Part shown: positions 34,695-44,753 of the stretch, piece after piece | How positions within the stretch are numbered: the first letter of the stretch is position 1 | How the letters are laid out: every line of letters starts with the position of its first letter | Origin: Lentinula raphanica | Lineage: Eukaryota > Basidiomycota > Agaricomycetes > Agaricales > Omphalotaceae | Length of the DNA stretch: 64,000 bases | Direction: 5' to 3' | Assembly (NCBI GenBank): GCA_027919835.1 | Contig: JANVFP010000005.1 | Span: 1,488,001 to 1,552,000, forward strand | The notes under the pieces: generated by a model | Database searches by the model: none | Told to the model about the DNA's origin: nothing | What the model saw: the letters and a program-made list of their open reading frames with translations, nothing else | Program-made: the position numbers and the translations under genes

Positions 34695-36651
34695 AGTGTG
34701 GGAGTCGGCATTGTCTGATCTCGGTCTAACGAGAAAATACCCCACTTTAGTACATTCCATCCGTTTCGGCTTCCATATAGGCATCCCCAGTATTCAGCAT
34801 TCCTTCACCCCATCCAATAAATTACATGACCCCATTTCCAAGGCCGCCTTTGCACAAGTCATGGAGAACGAGCTTCATCTCGGGCGGTGGCTCGGCCCTT
34901 TTTCTTGTCAGGAGATTGAGAGCGAAATAGGCCCTTTTCAGACATCTCCCATCTCCATGCTTCCCAAGACAGGCAAACCAGGCAAATTCAGATTGCTTCA
35001 GAACCTATCATACCCGTACAAACCGCTAATCATATCAAGTCACATCCCTACTCCCATATCATCCATTAATTCTCATATCGATTCGACTCTTTATCCTTGC
35101 TATTGGGGCACGTTCGCAAACACATGTAGGCTGATTTGGACGTTGCCGCCGGGATCGCAGGGAGCTGTGAGAGACATCTCGGAGGCATATAGAATGTTAC
35201 CGATTCATCCGTCCCAGTTGCCAGGGGCAGTGATCCGTGCTGGTACCCAAGACGAATTCTGTATCGACACTCGAGTCATGTTTGGATTGTCATCTTCTGG
35301 CGGCGCCTTTGGACACCTTGCAGATGGTGGCATGGAGATCTGCAGAGGTCGTGGACTAGGACCATTGACCAAGTGGGTCGATGATCACCTGTGGCTTAGG
35401 ATTCTAAGAAAGTATCTTGAGCAGTATAACAAACTTAGGGCAGAGTTAAGTCGCAGAGTACAGCAGACAGGAGGACTACATCACTCTAGAGGCAGGCTAT
35501 TCCACCTAGGCAACACTCTACCTAACGGACGACAGGAAGAATTCGACGATGACTTTACCTTCCCAATCCGAGATCTTTCTAGCCTTTCACCACGCTCGCC
35601 GGAGGACGCCGCTTTCACATATGCTTTCCATGATATTGATCAGATCACTCTACCTCTAGGTTACAGGTGGGCTCTAGATAAAGACATACTATTCGGAGTA
35701 GAGCCACTCTACTTTGGTTTTCTGTGGCATCTAGAGTCTATGAGGGTATCAGTACCGGCAAGCAAGAGAGAGAAATATCTTGAGGAGATCCGCAAATGGT
35801 CAGAATCACAGACTCATGACTCGGAACAAGTACGAAAGCTATATGGAAAACTCCTTCATGTCAGCCTGATCCTTCCCATCGGAAGAGCCTACCTAGTTGA
35901 ATTGGAGAAGTTCGAAGCAGAACTCAGCCACAAAGCTCCGCTTACGAAGCATCACGCACCTCGAGGTTGGCACGAGGACATGATTTGGTGGATCGAAAGG
36001 TTGTCCGCTCCCATCTCTTCTCCAATCCCTGGACCAGCGAACCTCGTCGATGTCGGAGCATACTCAGATGCTAGTAGCGGCTATGGCATCGGTTTATACA
36101 TCCGCGGTTACTGGAGAGCGTACAGACTCCTCCCAGGCTGGAGAGGCCCTCACAACGAAAGAGACATTGGCTGGGCAGAAGCCGTTGGTTTCCTCTTCCT
36201 CATCATCATCGTGGCCAGCAGAGCAACACAACATCAGCACTACAAGTTCTGGGGCGACAACGACGGAGTCGTTGAGGGCTGGTGGTCAGGCAGGAGCAGA
36301 AATAGATCTACGAACAGTATATTCAAAAGCATACATAAGATCACTACAGAGTTCGAGTTCCACGCACACACCCGCTACATCCCCAGTGCCGAAAATCCAG
36401 CAGACCCTTTCTCGCGGGGACACGTGGGCCCCGAACGCTACCTCCTCCCACGAATCGCAATCCCGGTTGATCTCCAATCCCTCATCGTCGACTATGACCA
36501 CCCACTCTCACCCGCAGAGCTCATTGAGAGAGATCATTGCACAAACCTTGATGCCGCACCCCGACCCCCAAGAGAGAGCAGACAGAGCTATAGTCAGTGG
36601 CAACTTGAAGAAGAGGGAAGAATGCTATCCGCTTTCCAGCACGCCTGGTAG
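34633..36651 (+). CDS. Ngaro reverse transcriptase / RNase H
   Basis: The frame is open from before 34321; the ATG at 34633 inside the gag end is a plausible start. RT motifs: PGKFRLLQNLSYP, the catalytic Asp region VRDISEAYRMLPI, FGLSSSGGAFGHL and the active-site box KWVDDHLWL (WVDD instead of YVDD). After a connection comes RNase H with VDVGAYSDASSGYGIGLY, AVGFLF, KFWGDNDGVV and IPSAENPADPFSRG, the last typical for YR retroelements. The protein copies element RNA into DNA. The frame is intact. Its 3' end overlaps the recombinase frame. Confidence 0.88.
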   Translation: MELRTALKGLRIHTQTTLNAEVWESALSDLGLTRKYPTLVHSIRFGFHIGIPSIQHSFTPSNKLHDPISKAAFAQVMENELHLGRWLGPFSCQEIESEIGPFQTSPISMLPKTGKPGKFRLLQNLSYPYKPLIISSHIPTPISSINSHIDSTLYPCYWGTFANTCRLIWTLPPGSQGAVRDISEAYRMLPIHPSQLPGAVIRAGTQDEFCIDTRVMFGLSSSGGAFGHLADGGMEICRGRGLGPLTKWVDDHLWLRILRKYLEQYNKLRAELSRRVQQTGGLHHSRGRLFHLGNTLPNGRQEEFDDDFTFPIRDLSSLSPRSPEDAAFTYAFHDIDQITLPLGYRWALDKDILFGVEPLYFGFLWHLESMRVSVPASKREKYLEEIRKWSESQTHDSEQVRKLYGKLLHVSLILPIGRAYLVELEKFEAELSHKAPLTKHHAPRGWHEDMIWWIERLSAPISSPIPGPANLVDVGAYSDASSGYGIGLYIRGYWRAYRLLPGWRGPHNERDIGWAEAVGFLFLIIIVASRATQHQHYKFWGDNDGVVEGWWSGRSRNRSTNSIFKSIHKITTEFEFHAHTRYIPSAENPADPFSRGHVGPERYLLPRIAIPVDLQSLIVDYDHPLSPAELIERDHCTNLDAAPRPPRESRQSYSQWQLEEEGRMLSAFQHAW

Positions 36652-36822
36652 TGTTATACATCATCTTAGTAATACTTTAACATATTCATCAATAGTTTTA
36701 GCTACCGCTCCTGCACCGCATCGTCATTATCCTCCCAATTCTAATCTTTCACCTTCTCAATTACGACCAAACTGCTCAGCGCGAGACCGGCTAACGCTGT
36801 GGAAACCCGTAAACGAGCGCGT
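36551..36822 (+). pseudogene. Ngaro tyrosine recombinase, N-terminal part (split by gypsy insertion)
   Basis: The frame starts at an ATG at 36551 within the RNase H end, in another frame, and reads LTLWKPVNERV just before the insertion. It continues in frame at 54138 with LRDSAGHELALP if the gypsy element and one GCGT are removed, giving about 465 residues. The cut removes this part from the catalytic domain, so this copy cannot make a full recombinase. Confidence 0.8.
36819..36822. repeat. Left target-site duplication GCGT of the gypsy element
   Basis: GCGT is repeated at 54134-54137 directly after the other LTR. A 4-bp duplication is slightly shorter than the 5 bp common for Ty3/gypsy elements. 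Confidence 0.85.
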
Positions 36823-38519
36823 TAACGAGGTATAAAGTCGGTTCTTAGTATAATGCCTTATGACAGGTCACTTAGCACGAACACAGGGTACGACTTCACG
36901 GATTCGTCAATCAATTGTATTTATAGCGAGGTGTGGGGCGTTGTCAGAGATTCCGCACTATCTTATATCTCAAGTCGAACGCAGTCTTGTAAGATCTTTT
37001 AGATCAGCAATACTGGTCAGCAGAACGAAGTGACACGGATATACCAGTCGTAAGATCTGGACTAAGGGGTTTGTTTTGAGTGGCTTCCACTCGGATAAGG
37101 GTTTTTAGGCTCGGAAAGCAACGGGGTACCAGACGTTATGGTAGACCAATCGATTCCGCTCCCGGGTGAAGCAGTACTGATCACTATTCTCAGTAAAACC
37201 TCGAAGATCACGCAGATCACCAATCACTACGTGTCAACTTGAACAGAGCCACCAAAACCCTGCACGTTCACTCGGCACAACCTGAGACCAAGTCCTCTGT
37301 ATCTCCGGAACGGAGTCTACCTTCAACTAGCAAGTGACAGACACCAAGTCAAACCACTCAAAAGTCGGGCTTATCGCGATGAAGTAACACACTTAATCTG
37401 CAAGGTCCGGTACGGCTTAGAAGCCTTTACTCCCACGTATGGATGAAAAGGATTACCAGTTCAGAGAGATCTGGGCGCGAAACTTATTTCATTTGTGCGG
37501 ATACAGGTCTTTAAGTACGCTACGAAAAGTCCAATACCCGTATTTGTCCTTGATCTAGTAGATCTAGCTATTTCTACGGACGGAGTCCGATAATATACAC
37601 TTAAATAGTAAAGTATGACTGAAACGATACAAACACGCAAGGAAATAGTAAAGAAAACCGATAAAAAGATGAAACTTGTCCGTATTTCGTCGTACTTTCG
37701 CCAGATCTAGAAGACCAAGCAAGTTCCGACCATGGTCTGTGCGGCCTCCACATGCTAGGGTGCCTAACTCGTCAGAGTGGCTCCTGCCTGTGTTGCTCAA
37801 GTGTTTCCGACGAATTTGCTTCCGCGGAATAGTAGTGGTCGCCCCAAATTAATGAATAGACTCGTAACAGTGGTTGATCTCGCGGATCAGGTAGGTCTCG
37901 TCCGTAGCTTTCGAACGGTATGCCTATAGCCTGGTGTTCTGGAGCGGACAACGAAGATAAATGCTTCAGAAGTGTTTTCCGTAGGTTTCCGCGCGTTTCC
38001 GTGAGTGCTGGTCAAAGCTGTACATAGCATACGCTATATCCCAGTTTAGAATTTGAACATATGCGTGTTTCCGCAGCGGGTTTCACCCGTACTGCCACGG
38101 AAATACTAGATCATCATGTTTCCGACGGTTTCCGCTACTTTGCGTAGGGTTTCCGTGTGGTAACTCGTCCGGATAGGCTCTCGTCGTGTCTGATCTGCTA
38201 GATCAAGTGAAATTTCCGTCATCACAGCCAAGTACCAAACTCAGTTGTGCCGATCCGGCAGATCTTGATACTAAGTCGATATTCCCTTGGTGTGCTCGTA
38301 CCAGTAGTCCGCATTCTTGAAGGATCCCCGACCAAGGGTGCGAGCAATAGCTCTAAGTGAATATTCATGGCTGATCCCGCCAAAGGATCTGTATCCTAGC
38401 TTATACTGATACAAGTTTGACTGCTAGTTCGGGCTCACTACAGTCCTTACTGATACTATGCAACGGTCTAAGTTGATCTTTTTGATCATTGCACGCCTGC
38501 GCGGAAAAACCGCGCAACA
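36823..38519 (-). repeat. 3' LTR of the gypsy element
   Basis: 1697 bp, same length and, as far as I can compare, same sequence as 52437-54133. In element orientation it starts TGTTGCGCGGTTTTTCCGCG (a hairpin) and ends CTCGTTA, not the usual CA. It contains about ten TTTCCG/CGGAAA hexamers (37804-38218) and several GATC palindromes. A 78-codon open frame inside it has no motif. Confidence 0.92.
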
Positions 38520-38534
38520 TCTCCCCCAAACTAA
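38520..38534 (-). promoter_or_regulatory. Polypurine tract (copy 1, next to the 3' LTR)
   Basis: On the minus strand TTAGTTTGGGGGAGA abuts the LTR start TGTTG. This is the expected place and composition for the plus-strand primer of an LTR retrotransposon. The same 14-bp core recurs at 42419 and 44717. Confidence 0.8.
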
Positions 38535-38976
38535 AGATCTGACCGTCCCCGGTCATCGCTATGGGTAGTGTAGGCTCGTATCCCTCGAATGGAGTGGTAC
38601 TGTAGCTGATCCGACAGATCAATCACTTTTTCCGCAACATTCTGACTTGATTATACCCGGTGATCTAACAGATCAAGTTGATCCGTTGATCTTGGCACCC
38701 GTACCGACAACTCCGCTGTCCTCTTGTCGACGACGCTAAGTCCTCGGTTTGTTATCGGCGCTTAATTTCCGAGTGTGATATCATGACGTAAATCACGCTT
38801 CTAATTCTATCACATCACATACACACTTCCTCGAAACAACTTCTTTTCAACATTTTACATACTATCCCTATGCCTAGGCCTGGGATTAGTAAGTGCTGAC
38901 AAAGGTTCAACGGACTTGGAAAATTTTCTAAGTTCGTTTCTTCCTTCTCCCCACCGTTGTCCACGCTCTCGACACG

Positions 38977-41722
38977 ATGGCCTCTTCCTCCAAAGCCTCC
39001 TCGTCTAAGAAGAAACTGGACGCGCCTCCTGCCAGGATAAAGAAGTCCTATCTATTCCCTGCCGACGCTCTCATTCCCGATTCCCCTACTGCTGCCTCGC
39101 CTTTATCTTCCTTCTCATTCAACAAGGATGTGAGACCAGCGGGCGGCACGTTGGCCACGGAGGGGGTCCTTTTCTTACCGGCTACTCTTTCAGAGAGCAA
39201 GCGGCTTCAAGACAGCTGGAAACGTTTTCCCAACTCCTTTTCCTCCGCCTTCGACCTTCCTCGTTACTCTTCGCCCGAGACCGCTGATCTCAGCACGACG
39301 CTTTTTCTTGATACCTCCAAGCAAATTCCTTCCACCTACTATCCCCGTTCCCTGGTGCGTCTCGTGGACTCCTTTTCGAAGGGTCCTGCGACACGCTCCG
39401 AGGGCTACTTGCTGTATCAGGCCATCGCATCGCTGCAGGTTGCCGTGTCACATATAGTGCACAAGCATGCCTCCAAGACTCGCAACCGTGAGCTGTTGTT
39501 GGAGATGTTGGAGTCGGATCGCATAACCGCCTGCCTGGTTCGTGTTTATTTTCTCTACTGACCAGCCCTAGTCCTTATCTCTTCCGCTTAGGATCATTAT
39601 CGATCTTTTTGGCATAGGGGTCAGGATTGCCCTCTCTTTGCTGCCCTCTTCATGGCCCTCTTCTGTGACTACTGCGAAAATCTCCTGTCGACGACCGAGT
39701 ATCGGGAGTACTTGTACGACGAAGACGAACGTACGGGCGGGGGTATGAGCAAGCGGAGCCGCCGTCAAATAAAGGTAACCCTTAATTGTTTTCGGCCCCA
39801 CTCTTCTTCTAACCTTCAGCCTTCATCTCTAGTCTTCCTTTCCCGATGTTTCTGTGACCCTTACTTCCCTCGCCATTCCCCTACCTTTGGATCCTTCCAC
39901 TAAGGAGGGGCAGCTTATCATCACCGTGTGTCACAGAGGACCGCCGGGTTCACAACTTATACATCCATTTTCCAAAGTATCACTCCTTCCTGACCCGTCA
40001 GGTTTTATCCGCGCGTTACCTAGAAGTCTGACCCCCGCTGATGATTCGGATTCCGACCATTCCGCTGGACGGACACAGCCCTCTCCTAAAAAGCGTCGAC
40101 CTCCTCCTGCTGCATATTCGGATATTGAACTTGACGATGATGATTACGAAGCCGACACTCCAGACCCTCACGCCGCTGAGGACTCCGAGCCTATTGAGCT
40201 GGAGATCCCTAGTACGTTCCTTCCGTCTATTCTCCTGCGCTTTTGGCTAACCTTTCACCAGAGATCCGCGAGAGCATTGCCAGAGCTGCCAAGGCTCGAG
40301 GGCGCGGCGGTACCAGCAAAACTGAGCTTTCCAGCACCCAACCTTTCGTACAAATTCCTGCCAAAAGGGAGCGCCAGCTCTCGCCCACCAACGACACCAT
40401 CGTAAGGTCATTCCTTGTCTTTCCCTGGCTTTTATTAACCTAACTCTCTCTCTTAGGCACCCGAGGGACCTCCAGCGAAAAAGAAGAAGTCTCAAAAAGT
40501 CCTGGGGAAATCGCGCGCTGTTTCGCCGTCCACTTCTGTAGTTCCGACGACACAACCTGCGGATTCTCAACGCCTTCGTATCCAAGAGGGTCCACCGGAT
40601 TATTTCGACGACGACGATACTCGCGACCCGGGTCTGGCCCTGATGCTTCCCAACCCCGACTTCACCATTACCACCGGTTTCGCCTCTGTCTTGTTACAAT
40701 CTTCCAATGTGCGACGCGGGGCTCGACCCCCACTTCTTCGACCTCCCAAGTTCCTGATCGCCGATGAGCTGAAGGAGCTAGGAGCATTTCTTTCCACTCC
40801 AGAGGTTACGTTCTCCCTTCCAGCTCTCAGTCGATACAATTATCTCACCTCTCGTCACCTACGAACGCTCAATTCTCGCACCTTGCCTGCGCATACCTCG
40901 ATGTATTCGACCTCTAACTGCCTGACCTGTTTGAGTCGCGGACTGGTCTGCGAGGGGGGTAGCAAATCCAATGGCTCTTGCAACAACTGCGAAGCCACGC
41001 ATCGTACGTGCCCTAGCTGCCTTGGCCTCGAAGATCACCAAGACCGTTTCCGCGCTATCCATCAGGCCGTGCAAGGCTTCCCCGTTGGATATGCCAACGC
41101 TGTTGACGCCTTTGAGAAAGCCTTGGATCGCTACATCCACCTCCAAACATCGTTCGAGGCTTTGTTCGCAGATGCCCGGCAGGATTTATCCGAGAAAATG
41201 CGAAACTTGCGTGCTCAGGGCTTTGATGCCAACGTCGTGCTTTCCCACTGGGCCGAGGAGAATCCCAACACCCCTGTTGATTTCGAAACCATTTCTTGGT
41301 TATCTACTCTCTTCGGTTGGCACACCTCTTGCAACGTATCGAAATTCCTCTCGAGCCCCTCGGATATTGAAAAACTTGAGGCCTTCCTTCGTCAACTCGA
41401 TCCTGAACCTCCGACTCCTGCCAATCCTCCTCCTCAAAACCAACCTTCTCCGTCCAAAACACCTGCGTCTTCAGGACCCGTTGTCGGCACGGTGCGTCAG
41501 CCAGTTCTGAAGTCCAAGCATCGCCCCGCTGCCGCCGTTCCTGTCAACTTCCCCTTGCGTCGGGCCTTTCAGACGCCTTCCACCTCTTCGGCGCCACCTC
41601 CCTCCGCCACCGCGGTAGATGAGGAATCGGAGAACGAAGAGGAACCAGCTCAAGCTACCCCGGGCCGAAGCCTTCTTGCAGAGTACGAGGGTGACGAAGA
41701 TGAAGACGCGGAAGCGGACTAG
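38977..41722 (+). CDS. Accessory protein 1 of the gypsy element, Zn2Cys6-like cysteine cluster
   Basis: Five exons (38977-39537, 39592-39774, 39833-40211, 40262-40401, 40457-41722) join in frame to 842 residues, antisense to gag-pol. A Lys/Ser-rich head (MASSSKASSSKKK) leads into a helical region (LLYQAIASLQVAVSHIVHKHASK) and acidic segments. A basic patch (PAKKKKSQK) looks like a nuclear-localisation signal. Then comes a cysteine cluster, CLTCLSRGLVC...CNNCEATHRTC, with spacing CX2CX6CX10CX2CX6C. That spacing matches the fungal Zn2Cys6 binuclear cluster, though it sits mid-protein and lacks the usual basic residues between the first cysteines. The tail is Pro/Ser-rich and acidic. All introns are short with good borders, so it is probably transcribed. 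Its function is not known; a nucleic-acid-binding role is inference. Confidence 0.75.
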
Positions 41723-42360
41723 ACATTTTTCTGCATATGGTACCATTCTTTGATAGCTTATCGTAGTGATCGGACTCGCACATCGTTTTTTCTGAGCCAG
41801 ACTACCACAGCTTTTTAGTTTTGTATCCCTGATTCTGCCTCTTTGGTCCTCAGTAGCTAGCACCAATCTTGAATGTCAATGCCCTGTTGGGCTTTCTCTT
41901 GTCCTTCCTTGGTCTGAGCTCTCCTTAAGACTTCCCAAGTTAATTTTCAAGATACTTGAGATATTCTTTAAGATGTCTTTAAGCTTTTAGGGCTCTTGCC
42001 CTTAACCAACACCTGAAGAGCACTTATAAGTAACTTCATTGCTACCATGTTGTTCTTCTAAGTGTTTGTTCTTTGACATTTCTAACGCTTTTGCCTTACT
42101 CTTGTCATTCCTGAAGCACAATTTTCAGTCTGATCAGCTAGATCATTTTGATCTGCTAGATCAAGCCCATCAATGTTGATTCTTCGGTTATCAAGTTGGT
42201 GGTTGCAGCCTCATATGGCATGTTAAATCCATTGGGCTATACAAATTGCAAGCTGCGTCGGTTTTAGATCTGAGTCTTTGCGTTGTACGCATGCTTGAGC
42301 TGTCAATGAACACAGGTCTTCCAGATCTCGTAAAATTTTCATGAAATTTTCCGAAATTTT

Positions 42361-42420
42361 CGAAAATTCTTGAAACACCGTGTGTCCCCTCGAAAATTCT
42401 TGAAACACCGTGTGTCCCCT
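42361..42420. repeat. Tandem 30-bp repeat upstream of accessory gene 2
   Basis: Two perfect 30-bp copies, 42361-42390 and 42391-42420, directly before the second polypurine-like copy and the TATA box of accessory gene 2. It could be promoter elements or a replication slip. Confidence 0.9.
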
Positions 42421-42432
42421 CCCCCAAACTAA
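42419..42432 (-). promoter_or_regulatory. Internal polypurine-tract copy 2
   Basis: CTCCCCCAAACTAA on the plus strand, identical to the core beside the 3' LTR. It lies between accessory genes 1 and 2. It may prime plus-strand synthesis internally or mark a cassette border. Confidence 0.65.
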
Positions 42433-42471
42433 AGCTCAGCAGTCCCCTGCTGACCCGAAGCTTCGGAAAAA

Positions 42472-42480
42472 GGTATAAAA
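42472..42480 (+). promoter_or_regulatory. TATA box of accessory gene 2
   Basis: GTATAAAAG about 45 bp before the ATG at 42524, supporting transcription of the accessory gene from its own plus-strand promoter inside the element. Confidence 0.7.
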
Positions 42481-42523
42481 GCCCTTGATCTAAGATATCC
42501 GACTCCCAACTCAACGAAAAAAA

Positions 42524-44542
42524 ATGGCTCCCAACTTCGAGTACCACAATCTCCCAATCTCGCTTGAAGCTGACTTTGCCAACTGGTGTGTCGACGCGGA
42601 GTACTGGGCTGCTCGTGTCAGCGATGACAAAAGCCTGGCCTGGCAAGGTGCCAAGTATAGTTCTAGCAAGGACAAGGTCGAGTTCACCACGTCCAACAAA
42701 ACGATCTTTTTGAACGATGTTCGTTGCGCGTACACTCATCTGGTACGGAAATCGTTTGATCTGCTAGATCCAGCAAAACTAACCAATTTCCGCTAGCTCA
42801 TTCGAGTGTCCCGCGACGCTGCGTGTATGAACAAGGAATATCTGCGGGCGTACGACAATCTCGCGGAGGAATTACTTTCCGCCGTGAATGCGTACCGCAC
42901 TATCCGTGACGAGATCCCTAAGCAGTTTCCCAAACTCTCCGAAGAGGGAGGGAAGAATGCCGAGATCGTCAGTTTCTACATTCAGCTGAACGACCTTCGT
43001 CGCAAAAAGCTCCGTGAGGACCAAGGCAGACAGGGTTCCCCTGCTGTCAGTACTCGCGGACCTAGTGTTCCACCTGCTGATCCTGAAGGACCGTCGAAAT
43101 CCAAGTCGAAAGGCAAGGAAGTTGCGACTGATCCAGCAGATCCAGCAGTTTCCGATGCTGATGCCAAGTTCATGGCAGAGGTGGTGCGTTTCCGCAACTA
43201 TTTTCGAAGATTCGTTTATTGACTAAAGGTTCCAGGATGCTGATCTTGCAGAACATGGGCCTTCTCCTCCAAAAGGTCCTCGAGGCGCACTTGCTAACCA
43301 TTTACGAGGCCGCGGACTTCCCATGCGAGGCCACTTCCGTAGTCCACGCGAGCAACGCTTTGAAATGCAAGAATCACTGCGTATGGGTGTGCCTGTTCCG
43401 CGGTATGACTCTCCGGTAAGTATGGTACCTTGATCTGTTAGATCAGCTGCTAACGGTTTATCCAGCCTCGTCGTGCTGAACTCGTCATCGATCATATCAT
43501 TGGTATGGACGAAAGGATCAAGCACGCCAAGGAGGAACGTGAAAAAGGCGAGAAGGGGAAGAAGACCGCGGAAGCGACTCCTCCTCCTCCTACCAGGCCC
43601 TCTACTCGTTCCAAAAGCAAGAAGAAATCCCTGACGACGAACCGGCTGCTCTGGCAGATCAGGATGTCTCTGTACGTGGCTGGTCTTGTAGATCAGACAA
43701 ATTTATGACTAACCCGTGCCATAGATGGCTGACGAAGTCGAGGATTCTACTCCTGCGAAGGCTAAGACCAAAACCAAAAAGCGCGACACCGTCGACGACG
43801 ACGATGACACTCCGAAGTCTTCCAAGACCAAGAGCAAGCGCAAACGTTCCGAACGCGATGTTGGTCCCGCGGACGGTAATGAGACTGCGCGGGCTCTGTC
43901 TCCTCAAGCACACAGTACTGTGCATGCTGTAACCGCGATCTCCCAGCCTCGTGCTGTTGGTGAAGATCTGATTAAGAGGGTGAAGTATTCGTTGGAACTC
44001 GCGGATACCAGTGAGTACCACTTCCATTTTCCGCTTTTTCGTACGGACTTCTACGGAAACTCGTTGATCTGCTAGATCACGCAGTTTCCGTTAGATATTT
44101 TCGCTTTGCATAGTCCGGAGTCCTTCCGCAAATCTTCGTGTTACTGATTATTGTTACAGGTACCCCCGACGATACAGATCATCGAGATCTCGTGCAACTT
44201 CTTCACAACATCGGACTCGCCCACAACCCGGAGGTTGAATCGTACACCGAAGAGCAGTACAATGCCTTCATCAACTTCCATACGACCCAACTCTTCGACT
44301 GTGTTATGAAAGCTCGTTTCTATGCACACCGTGGGGAGGCTAGTCAACGGATCATCGACAACGCCAGGGCTGCTCGGAAGGCTGGTGAACCTCTGCCCAA
44401 AGACGAGGACACCACCATGACTCCTGCCGACGTTGAAGAGGTGTACGTGTTTTCCGCACCACCGTCGCTGCCACCCGTAATTAAAATTGCGCAGACAGAC
44501 TTAGAGGATCCCGCAATGCAAGGGCCACGCTCCGCACCTTAA
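42524..44542 (+). CDS. Accessory protein 2 of the gypsy element, with a probable 1-nt frameshift
   Basis: Six exons: 42524-42742, 42797-43183, 43236-43415, 43466-43671, 43725-44010 and 44160-44542. The N-terminus (NLPISLEADFANWCVDAEYW) is followed by a helical region (YLRAYDNLAEELLSAVNAYRTI) and a long Lys/Ser/Pro/Asp-rich middle. The C-terminal block is LVQLLHNIGLAHNPEVESYT...FDCVMKARFYAHRG. Exon 4 has 206 nt, one short of a multiple of three. Its first part is in frame with exon 3 (DERIKHAKEEREKG), but its end is coding-like in another frame (DDEPAALADQDVS) that joins exon 5 (MADEVEDSTP). One base has probably been lost near 43625 in this copy, or an unrecognised splice exists. I recognise no known family. 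Confidence 0.6.
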
Positions 44543-44716
44543 GCAAGTGCTTATCGAGGCTGACCATCTAGATCATCGTTCATTCTGCCCTGTCGCCTAT
44601 TTTTATACCTGTACTTTTGTCAAGTCAAGTATTATTGGTAGTTTTTGAGGTAATCCAGTGGCAACTAAATCCCTCGAGTGATTATTGAGATAGAATAAGT
44701 TGAAGCATCGCGGAAG

Positions 44717-44730
44717 CTCCCCCAAACTAA
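44717..44730 (-). promoter_or_regulatory. Internal polypurine-tract copy 3, just past the pol stop
   Basis: CTCCCCCAAACTAA on the plus strand, 23 bp beyond the pol stop codon in element orientation. In a standard gypsy element the polypurine tract and LTR follow pol directly, so this may be the ancestral 3' end (inference). Confidence 0.65.
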
Positions 44731-44753
44731 GTGATCTGTTAGATCAGGCATGT

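Noticed and set aside
37564..37800. 78-codon minus-strand frame inside the LTR, also at 53178-53414
   Set aside because: Identical only because both LTRs are identical; no motif and no ATG context or splice support.
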